DNA of 64,000 bases. Source: a bacterium (GTDB taxonomy: Bacteria > Bacteroidota > Ignavibacteria > Kapaibacteriales > UBA7675). Position numbers and translations under genes: made by a program. Where the stretch lies: assembly GCA_030430495.1 (NCBI GenBank), contig JAUIKM010000003.1, positions 1 through 64,000 on the forward strand, written 5' to 3'. Positions 45,941 to 53,531 of the stretch are shown here, one piece after another (the stretch's first letter is position 1; each line of letters begins with the position of its first letter). Below the pieces are notes generated by a model. That model was given only the letters and a program-made list of their open reading frames with translations. It made no database searches and had not been told where the DNA came from.

Positions 45941-46045
45941 TATACTCGACGACGGACTCATAGATTGTTAACTTCTAAATCGTTGACGAGCAAGATGGAT
46001 TGAAAAGGCAAGCCGCCGTCCGGGATTTTGGCGGCGCGGCCGGTC
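45941..46045 (+). repeat. structured intergenic repeat, copy 1
   Basis: A block of about 31 bases (ACTCGACGACGGACTCATAG, then ATTGTTAACTT) is followed by a looser stretch and AAGGCAAGCCGCC, with a hairpin GCCGCC/GGCGGC and a further small hairpin CCGGT/ACCGG (46040-46054). The same order is found at 53403-53525 in the same orientation. It is not coding. It lies between the unknown gene and a T9SS cargo gene. Confidence 0.75.
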
Positions 46046-46180
46046 TGATACCGGAACATTCCAAATTGGACGGACAACAGCAGGTTCTCCTCCGGAATAA
46101 TTTACCGGACTGTAACCTTTCAGCGATTAAAAAATCTACAGTGAGTTGAAAGATGTGCCAATCGCCAACTGGAGGCCTCT

Positions 46181-48547
46181 ATGCTGAGACGCTACACCAT
46201 TTGCACGCTTGCGACCATGCTGGTCTGTACAATCTCGTACGGCCAAAGCAGCAGCGCACTTAACTGGTATTTTGGATTTGGAAACGGTCTGTCATTTGAA
46301 GATGGTCCGCCCAAAATAGTTACCGGCGGACAGACCAGGATGTATGAAGGCGGCGCCACATATTCCGACCCGTGCAGCGGCGAACTCATGTTTTATACCG
46401 ACGGCACCAGAGTTTACGACCGCGAACACCAGTTGATGCCCGGTTCCGCAGGACTGACTGCCTACAGTCTCTCGCCCACTTCGTCGACGGCGCAGTCCGC
46501 AATCATCATTCCGCACCCCGGCGATCCCGATTTGTTTTATATTTTCAACCCCGGCAACGAAACATATCCCCTCGACACATCCTGGCCGCAGTTTAACCGC
46601 GACGCCCACATGCATTGTTCGTATCAGGTGGTTTCAATGTCGGCGCGCGGCGGTCTGGGCGACGTCATCGACCGAAAAGTACTGGGAATGGAGTACCACT
46701 TATCAGAAAAAATCACGGCAATTCACGATAGAAATAAGGACGAATACATCGTCGTTACGAAAACGCGAAGTACAGGTGAATTCTGCCTCTGGCGCATTGG
46801 AACGGAAGGTATACGCGAGACTCCACAGGTAGTTAAACCCGTGGGTATTGTCGACTCGAGCATTACCGGCCACCTGAAGTTCTCGCCCAACGGCAGGAAA
46901 CTTGTTGAAGTTGACAACGCTTCCCGACACAGCGCGGTGCGCATTTACGAATTCGACTTAAACAGCGGACTGCTGAGCAATCCAATATATTTGCGAACTC
47001 CGCCCGAATGCAACGGATATGCCGCCTTCCTCTACGGCGTATCTTTTTCACCGGACAGTCGCATGTTGTTTACCTGCGGGGCACACTGCGGCCTGCAGCA
47101 GTACCGCGTCGACGTGCACGATTCGGCGGCGATCGCGGAATCGCGCTATGTGGTGGATCACATCGACGGGTCCAGATTTTACGAGGGCACGTTGCAGATT
47201 GGACCGGATCGCAAGTTGTACGCCTACAATGGCAACTATGCAATTTCCTGCATCGAAAATCCCAACGCCTACGGAGATGACCTGATACTGCGACGCAAAG
47301 TCCTGGAGTTCGAGCAAAGGCTCTTCTCGTTCGGCCTGCCGAATTTCATGGATCAGATATTTGATCTGGAATATCAGGGCGACAAGGCTATTCATGTTGA
47401 AGCCGACACAGCAGCAGATCCTTTCTGTCCGGGTGAATCTGTTCAACTGCACGCTTCCGGCGGCGACAGTTACATCTGGGAACCGGCGCATTTGTTTAAT
47501 GACAACACTCTGGCGGATCCGATTGCACGGGTACCAGAGACCACCTGTTTTACCGTAAAAGCGCAACAGGGAGACTGCGTGGCGATTGCCGGAATTGTGG
47601 TTAAAGCTCACCCGACTGAACCGCTCAATACCGGTGAAGAATTAAACATTTGCATCGGCGAAAGCGTGCAGCTCAACGTTGAGGGCGAAGGGCCGTTTGA
47701 ATGGGAGCCGCGCGAGAGTCTGGACAATCCCCTGGCGAAAAACCCGACAGCTTCTCCGTCAAACACGACCGTCTACCGCGTTTATTCAAAGAACGACAAG
47801 GGCTGCAATGTGGAAGGTCAGGTCCGGGTAAATGTAAGGCAGCCCGCCGCGATGCCTTTCACGCTGGCCGTGGGCGACGCCGACCATGTCAAACCGGGCA
47901 GAGTTACATTTCCAATGTCGATTGAGGCGGGTTCCGACGACCTGCCTTTCCCCTTGAACTCCTTCAGCGTCACGCTGAGCTACGCGCACGATTTGCTGCG
48001 CATCGACAGGGTGGCCGGCGCGACACTCCTGGGGTCGGAACACAGGGACGGGCGGACCTACGTGACGCTCGAATATGCGGCGCGGACCATCAGTGAAGCG
48101 CGCACGCTGCTGGGCAATCTGGAGTTCTTTGCACTTTTGACTGCGCAGGACACCACGACGCTGACGCTGGAAAACTTCAAAATGGACGAAGTTGTCGACA
48201 AGTGCCGCATTCCGACGGCGCAATTCCGCGGCGCGCACTATTCAAACGCGGCCTACTGTCTGACCTACCAGGTGGTGCTGCGTCAGCTGTTGCGTGCACA
48301 GCTCTCGCCCAACCCGGCCGACGAGTACTTTGAGCTGCAGATTCAACCTTCAACCGGCGTTGAAACTGTGCGCATCGTCGTTTTTGACAACATGGGAAAA
48401 GTTGTGCACGACGAGACGGCGGCGACGCCGCAGGGACAGAGGACGACGGTGCGCATTGAAACGGCAAACTGGCCCAGCGGCATCTACGCCGTGCGCGTGC
48501 ATTCGGGCCGCTCCAGCACGACGGTAAATCTCTCGGTGGTGCACTGA
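46181..48547 (+). CDS. T9SS cargo protein with propeller-like and Ig-like domains
   Basis: 788 residues with GGAGG seven bases before ATG. Signal peptide ICTLATMLVCTISYGQ, then ALNWYFGFGNGLSFEDGPPK, the same start as the protein at 22992-26108. The N-terminal half is propeller-like (LKFSPNGRKLVEVDNASRHS, GVSFSPDSRMLFTCGA). Two Ig/PKD-like units (CPGESVQLHASGGDSYIW, CIGESVQLNVEGEGPFEW) and a cohesin-like part (LAVGDADHVKPGRVTFPMSI) follow, then the T9SS sorting domain (LSPNPADEYFELQIQPSTG, GIYAVRVHSG). A surface-exposed structural or adhesive role is likely. It is a shorter paralogue of the other cargo protein. Confidence 0.85.
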   Translation: MLRRYTICTLATMLVCTISYGQSSSALNWYFGFGNGLSFEDGPPKIVTGGQTRMYEGGATYSDPCSGELMFYTDGTRVYDREHQLMPGSAGLTAYSLSPTSSTAQSAIIIPHPGDPDLFYIFNPGNETYPLDTSWPQFNRDAHMHCSYQVVSMSARGGLGDVIDRKVLGMEYHLSEKITAIHDRNKDEYIVVTKTRSTGEFCLWRIGTEGIRETPQVVKPVGIVDSSITGHLKFSPNGRKLVEVDNASRHSAVRIYEFDLNSGLLSNPIYLRTPPECNGYAAFLYGVSFSPDSRMLFTCGAHCGLQQYRVDVHDSAAIAESRYVVDHIDGSRFYEGTLQIGPDRKLYAYNGNYAISCIENPNAYGDDLILRRKVLEFEQRLFSFGLPNFMDQIFDLEYQGDKAIHVEADTAADPFCPGESVQLHASGGDSYIWEPAHLFNDNTLADPIARVPETTCFTVKAQQGDCVAIAGIVVKAHPTEPLNTGEELNICIGESVQLNVEGEGPFEWEPRESLDNPLAKNPTASPSNTTVYRVYSKNDKGCNVEGQVRVNVRQPAAMPFTLAVGDADHVKPGRVTFPMSIEAGSDDLPFPLNSFSVTLSYAHDLLRIDRVAGATLLGSEHRDGRTYVTLEYAARTISEARTLLGNLEFFALLTAQDTTTLTLENFKMDEVVDKCRIPTAQFRGAHYSNAAYCLTYQVVLRQLLRAQLSPNPADEYFELQIQPSTGVETVRIVVFDNMGKVVHDETAATPQGQRTTVRIETANWPSGIYAVRVHSGRSSTTVNLSVVH

Positions 48548-49218
48548 CACATTCCGTGTCTGCGGAACGCAACCTGGTAGCGGAGAGCCAGGGCACAATA
48601 GTATCTGCCTGTTCATCAGGAGGCGGCTCATCGTTGAGGTCTGCTCGCACGAAGAGCCGCCGGCGCGCGAGGGCTGGTACGCGCGTCCAGGGATTATTGG
48701 TTGATCGGGACGCGCGACGGGTTTGAGGTGTTAACCGAAAAAGAAACCCAAATTCAAAAGGTCTGATAAGCCACCGGGAGCCGCAGTTCACCGTGAACTC
48801 ATACATCGTTCCGGTTTATAGATGCGGGAGCACTTAACAACATGGTGCAAAATTTTTCACTTGCAAATTGCATCCGTCTGCTTTAGCTTTGCCTCCAGCA
48901 GTTGCATTCGGCAGAGTTCTCTGCTTGTCATGTATATTTTTCTGCCAGTACGCTTGTGTATATTGATTTGTTGATGCAAAAATGCCGGCTTGAGAAGCCG
49001 AAGATTCCCCCCCACCATTATTTTTCTGAGATCTATCTCTTCCCCCCCCCCGGTAACATCATCCATGTACTTGCTGCCATATCTGCATGTGCGGTGGCAA
49101 CACGTATTGATTTTTCCTTCAGGTCACTTAAACAAAAGCAACAGTGATGTGGACGGGTACGCCCGGCCCTGAACTTGTTGCTGCAAATACCATCTGATTT
49201 TTTGGAGTTCAAGTTTAT
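48548..49218. other. long intergenic region with poly-C tracts
   Basis: About 670 bases without a protein-like frame. It holds a run of seven C (49007-49013) and a run of ten C (49042-49051) in otherwise AT-rich DNA, roughly 170-210 bases before the next start codon. Such tracts can vary in length by slippage. Sequence is clearly poorer in GC than the surrounding genes. Confidence 0.55.
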
Positions 49219-52200
49219 ATGTTTACCAAACAACATACGTGTGGAATATTGCTGGTACTGTTCGCACTATTCTGGAGCGGCAGTCTGATAGCGCAAGGTG
49301 GAAGCTGCACACACATTCTGAGCCTCGGCGCACCCGCGGCGGGCGCAACGGGCGTCAGCCTGAATCCCGAAATCCTTATTAACTGCAACAACACAATCGA
49401 CGCAGCTTCGCTCAATTACGAATCACCTGTTTGCATTCAGGTCACAACAGGAACGTGTGCACCGTCGATCTATCTTTTGAGGCAGAATGACTATTTGACA
49501 TTAACGGAAGGCACTTGGAAATTCGTAGCAGAATACATAACCACAGTGTCGGTAAGCGCCAGCCAGATCAGAATTACATTACCGCCGGAAGAAGAGCTGG
49601 ACCCAGGCACAAAATACGCAATCGCCGTTCGCGGTTTAACCTGCTACGAGGCGAGTTACGGCTGCCCCGCGGATGTCAACCAGGACTGGGCCTTTGCATT
49701 TGAAACTGCTGATATTTCGCCGCAACTGACCAGTTACTCGCTTGATGATGGTAAACCAATATCATGCATGGACAAAATCACACTTGGATTCAACCGCGCA
49801 TTGTCAACCTTGTACCCATCCGGCAATCCCCTGGTAGAAGTCAAGAAAGTCGGTGCATTCCAGACCAGTACTAGCACGTACGCAGTGTCAAGTGAATCGA
49901 TAAGCCCAAGTCTGTCCATGGACGGCAAAACCGTTACGATTTACAGCAACAGCAGTTGGACGCCGGGTGAGAGCTACGTTCTGTACGTCAATCAGAATCT
50001 GCTGGACGGCGATGCCAACAACAAACTCTCGATTAATTTTTCCGCCAGAGAGCTCGGCTACGCCACCTTTACCACGGCCGTCGTCGGTACCGCCGCCAGC
50101 GTCACAACCGGTAGTATGTACTTTTCGCTCGGAGAAACTCATCCAATATATCCGAGCACAACCATGGTATTTTCGGCTCCGCTGATCGTGGGCGACCTCT
50201 GCTTTAAACGCTGGTTGTGTGACGATGAACCAACGATTGACAAGTCGACGAACAACGTGTTTAACGTCTGGTACGATTGTTCAACCCTGAAGGAGCTGAA
50301 CGTGACAGCGGAGTACGCGCCCGTACCGGTGCGCAAGTTGCGTGTCGCCAAATCGACGGTTGGTACAGTATTTGCCGATGGCTACAACAGTTCCAATGCA
50401 ACGTCGACCAACAACTGCTACAATTTGCTGCGCGGCAAGAACAAATTCCTTGAGTTGGTGGCAATTCCCGCGACAGGCTATGAGTTTGAAAAATGGGTCA
50501 GCGACGACAGCGACTTCAACAACAACAGCAGTCCGCGCATTTTGATACCAATCAAAGATCCGCGCGTGGTGGACATCGATCCAAATCCCGGCGATTTCGC
50601 CCCTGTCTTCAAGCCGATCAACATTCTTCCCGCCGGTGCTTGCAGCGAACTCACACTCACCGTCAACGTGGAATGCGACCCGGCTGCCAAAATCGACATC
50701 AAACAACTCGTCACCGTCAGCCTGGGCGTTCCCTGGAGTATCAACGGCGACAATGTGTCCGACTATAAGTCATATGTTAACGATAACCCCGCGGACGATG
50801 CCGTGGAAAGCCACGACGTCACTGTGACAATCAACCCTGCTTACACCGGTTGTTATGAAATTGAGAGTTTTGTGCTGTACCGCAACGGCTCGATTGTCGA
50901 ACGCCGCGCCGGCAGCCAGGACGATCCGTTGGGACTCTCGACTATCGACGTTGACGGAATTATCCTGCGCAACTCTGTTAATCCACCCGATCAGCAGTGC
51001 AACAAGTACCTGGCCATTCGCGTGCGCAGGTTGACAAAAACACTTACGATTGAAGCCAAAATGAGCGATGGCCAGTTCATACCCTATCTGGCCGGATTAT
51101 CGCTGCAACAGGATATTGCGCGTGAACAGGTTCTGTCCGGCGCAAACGGCGTCTGGAAAGCCGAGTCTCCGCAGAGCAGCAGCATGATCAAAAAAACGCT
51201 GGTATACGAATATCTGTGCGACGACGACGCGGTCTGGTTTCCGCAAATCGAATCCTGGGCAAGCGGAATATATTCTTACACAGACTGGCAATGCCCCCTG
51301 GGAGCGGACCCCGACCCCGCCACCGGCCTGACCTGCCAGTCAATTACCAACGCGTCAAAGGATGAGATAACAGTTCGGATGGATCGGGACAAACTGATCT
51401 GCTACGAGTTCGCGACCACATTCCGCCTGCTTCAAATCGGCTACACCGATTCAGAGAATCCGGGCGCTATTGCCTGGCGCAATGTGACCGGTCCCAACAG
51501 CTTCCCGAACAGTGAAGAAAAACTGGTGGATATGTACATCGCTACAGATGGATCGTACTTCAATCGCCCTGAACACAGATACTATCCGCAGTTAAAGTTC
51601 CGTTTTAACCTTCCCGTGGATGAAAGCACGCTCGAAGGCGGTAACCTGCGCGTGCGCGACCTGGGTTTCCGTTACGGCACCGACCGCCAGAACCGCTACG
51701 ACAACCTCGGTTTTCAGACCTACGACTACAAAATCGGCACCAACAGTGAAACGCTGGAGGACGGAGGAACCGTGGCCGTGTTTAACATGAAAACCTCTGA
51801 CGGCAGTGGGCTCTATATGTGCCACTCCAACCTGATGAAGATCTATGTTCAGCCGGATGCCAAGTCGGCTACAAATGTCGCGCTGATAAATCCAATTACG
51901 GAAGGAGTAAAAATTGCAACCGAGAACCCGGCACTGCACATCAGGATGAAATATATCCAGAATGTCATGTTGGGAGATCATTGTATTTGGGGCGGTCAAC
52001 CGGACGTATTTGTATTTGGCCATGCCGCGTACAACAATGGCGTGTACGTTCCAAACGCTCTGACACAGGCCAACTCGAATCTGCGATGGCCGTCGAGCGG
52101 CGCGTGGGACGGCATGCAATTTACCGAAACCAGATACCCCGGCACTACAATGCTGCAGGTACAAAAACTTGACGACATTGGTACGGCAGCCTATGGATTT

Positions 52201-52521
52201 GTCATGATCGACGAGGGCGGTGGAAATACCAGCGACAATTACGCCACAGCTATGGCCTCGGTCGAGGCGGCGCTTAAAGTCGTCAATGCAGTCGATGCAA
52301 GTGCCCCCGCCGGTTGGAATATTGGAGGCGCTATTGCCCAGGCGATCCTCACATTTCTTAGCGGCGATCTTTGCGATGACTTCCCGATGCACCGCGGTGA
52401 GACGCGTTTGCTGAAAGCCAATCGCCTGTGGGACTGTACCCAACTGTACAAGATCAGAGATCGATTCCACGGCGGACACCGCGGCAACGTGATGATCGAA
52501 TACTGGCTGGGCGACAACTGA
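49219..52521 (+). CDS. very large secreted protein with Ig-like domain, function unknown
   Basis: 1100 residues with TTGGAG 14 bases before ATG. Signal peptide GILLVLFALFWSGSLIAQ. Residues about 30-160 and 165-300 look like two bacterial Ig-like (Big_5) domains: APAAGATGVSLNPEILINCN with TIDAASL, and PGTKYAIAVRGLTC. Later parts hold InlB/Listeria-repeat-like Cys-containing beta units (KRWLCDDEPTI, FEKWVSDDSDF, AEYAPVPVRKLRVAKSTVG) and the C-terminal third is not recognised. No T9SS sorting domain is seen at the end (HRGNVMIEYWLGDN). Codon use is more AT-rich than that of housekeeping genes here. It may act with the next small secreted gene. Confidence 0.75.
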   Translation: MFTKQHTCGILLVLFALFWSGSLIAQGGSCTHILSLGAPAAGATGVSLNPEILINCNNTIDAASLNYESPVCIQVTTGTCAPSIYLLRQNDYLTLTEGTWKFVAEYITTVSVSASQIRITLPPEEELDPGTKYAIAVRGLTCYEASYGCPADVNQDWAFAFETADISPQLTSYSLDDGKPISCMDKITLGFNRALSTLYPSGNPLVEVKKVGAFQTSTSTYAVSSESISPSLSMDGKTVTIYSNSSWTPGESYVLYVNQNLLDGDANNKLSINFSARELGYATFTTAVVGTAASVTTGSMYFSLGETHPIYPSTTMVFSAPLIVGDLCFKRWLCDDEPTIDKSTNNVFNVWYDCSTLKELNVTAEYAPVPVRKLRVAKSTVGTVFADGYNSSNATSTNNCYNLLRGKNKFLELVAIPATGYEFEKWVSDDSDFNNNSSPRILIPIKDPRVVDIDPNPGDFAPVFKPINILPAGACSELTLTVNVECDPAAKIDIKQLVTVSLGVPWSINGDNVSDYKSYVNDNPADDAVESHDVTVTINPAYTGCYEIESFVLYRNGSIVERRAGSQDDPLGLSTIDVDGIILRNSVNPPDQQCNKYLAIRVRRLTKTLTIEAKMSDGQFIPYLAGLSLQQDIAREQVLSGANGVWKAESPQSSSMIKKTLVYEYLCDDDAVWFPQIESWASGIYSYTDWQCPLGADPDPATGLTCQSITNASKDEITVRMDRDKLICYEFATTFRLLQIGYTDSENPGAIAWRNVTGPNSFPNSEEKLVDMYIATDGSYFNRPEHRYYPQLKFRFNLPVDESTLEGGNLRVRDLGFRYGTDRQNRYDNLGFQTYDYKIGTNSETLEDGGTVAVFNMKTSDGSGLYMCHSNLMKIYVQPDAKSATNVALINPITEGVKIATENPALHIRMKYIQNVMLGDHCIWGGQPDVFVFGHAAYNNGVYVPNALTQANSNLRWPSSGAWDGMQFTETRYPGTTMLQVQKLDDIGTAAYGFVMIDEGGGNTSDNYATAMASVEAALKVVNAVDASAPAGWNIGGAIAQAILTFLSGDLCDDFPMHRGETRLLKANRLWDCTQLYKIRDRFHGGHRGNVMIEYWLGDN

Positions 52522-52543
52522 TCCGCATAGTTAAACATACTGT

Positions 52544-52588
52544 CTCCCGGCGGTCAAACTCAGAATTGTACTGCCGGGAGCAGCTTTT
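52544..52588 (+). terminator. terminator behind the large secreted protein
   Basis: CTCCCGGCGGT (52544-52554) pairs with ACTGCCGGGAG (52570-52580, one mismatch) and is followed by CAGCTTTTAA. It sits 22 bases after the stop codon. Confidence 0.65.
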
Positions 52589-52719
52589 AACTCTTGCCCG
52601 TTCATGGGAAAACAATCTTTTTGCTGCCCTGATGATTTCCTTGTTTGTCACGCAGACAGAAGTCTTGAGTCTGCCGTTAAACTTCGAGTATTCAATCTTT
52701 CAATTTTGCGAGAAATCCA

Positions 52720-53382
52720 ATGTTACAATACAGTCACAACCTGTTTTCAGTTCTTGTTCTGGCGGCCGTGCTGAGCCTCGTCGCCGGCGCGAATGATGCC
52801 CGCGCCGAAGGCGGCGACATCGTTGTTAGACAACCCGGCGCAGGAGAGGTGTTCACAGCCGGTGAAACCATGCGCATCACCTGGCTTTCAGCGGACGCGG
52901 AAGGCACGGTTACCATCGACATGTGGAATGGGGACGCGGCGGAATACATTCCGATCGGTGCAAACATCCCGATCGCTAATGGCGCGTTTAAATGGATCAT
53001 TCCGTCAAACCTGTACGGATCTCAATTCCGGCTACGCATCAGCAGCGACGCCAATCCATCTGTTTTGGCGCTGAGTTTTTCCTTTTTTTCAATTAAACAG
53101 AACAACACGCCAGGACCCGGTCCCGGCTTGCTCGTGGACTCGGGGTCGGTGCGCATCGCCCCCAATCCCGCCGGCGAACAGATTGTCGTTTCGTGGGATG
53201 AAGACGTCAAGCCGGTTTCAATCACCCTGATCGACCTGCTCGGAACGCGCATTAAAACCCAACGCGTCGACGGCGGTGCAACCGCCGGATTCAGGATCGG
53301 ATCGCTGACCGCCGGCACCTACATTGTAGAAGCGCAACGACTGGACGGCACCGTGGAGCGCGGCAAGTTTATTAAACACTGA
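52720..53382 (+). CDS. small secreted protein with Kre9/Knh1-like and T9SS domains
   Basis: 220 residues. Signal peptide FSVLVLAAVLSLVAGANDARA. Residues about 30-125 (IVVRQPGAGEVFTAGETMRI, TWLSADAEGTVTIDMW, FKWIIPSNLYGSQFRLRIS) match the Ser-Thr-rich GPI-type (Kre9/Knh1) domain found in many bacterial surface proteins. A Pro/Gly linker (NNTPGPGPGLL) joins it to a T9SS sorting domain (VRIAPNPAGEQIVVSWDEDV to LTAGTYIVEAQRLDG). Probably a surface-attached carbohydrate- or protein-binding module; function unknown. Confidence 0.82.
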   Translation: MLQYSHNLFSVLVLAAVLSLVAGANDARAEGGDIVVRQPGAGEVFTAGETMRITWLSADAEGTVTIDMWNGDAAEYIPIGANIPIANGAFKWIIPSNLYGSQFRLRISSDANPSVLALSFSFFSIKQNNTPGPGPGLLVDSGSVRIAPNPAGEQIVVSWDEDVKPVSITLIDLLGTRIKTQRVDGGATAGFRIGSLTAGTYIVEAQRLDGTVERGKFIKH

Positions 53383-53402
53383 ACCGCCCCTTCCCTGCCG
53401 GA

Positions 53403-53525
53403 ATACTCGACGACGGACTCATAGATTGTTAACTTTAAACTCGATGACCAAAAAGAAAGGGTTTAAAAGGCGAGCCGCCCAAAGGTATCCGGGCGGCGCT
53501 GCAATGCGTTTAAATCGCATTGTAA
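53403..53525 (+). repeat. structured intergenic repeat, copy 2
   Basis: Shares with copy 1 (45941) the block ACTCGACGACGGACTCATAG, then ATTGTTAACTT, followed by AAGGCGAGCCGCCC with a hairpin GCCGCCC/GGGCGGC and a second hairpin CAATGCG/CGCATTG around TTTAAAT. The paired arms differ in sequence length from copy 1 yet still pair, so the structure may matter more than the letters. It lies between convergent genes. Confidence 0.75.
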
Positions 53526-53531
53526 TCAGAC

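Noticed and set aside
45757-46180. Right-hand copy of the 23-bp inverted repeat as the other end of a mobile element
   Set aside because: I looked for the 43128 repeat behind the unknown gene and did not find it, so a mobile element with these borders cannot be claimed.
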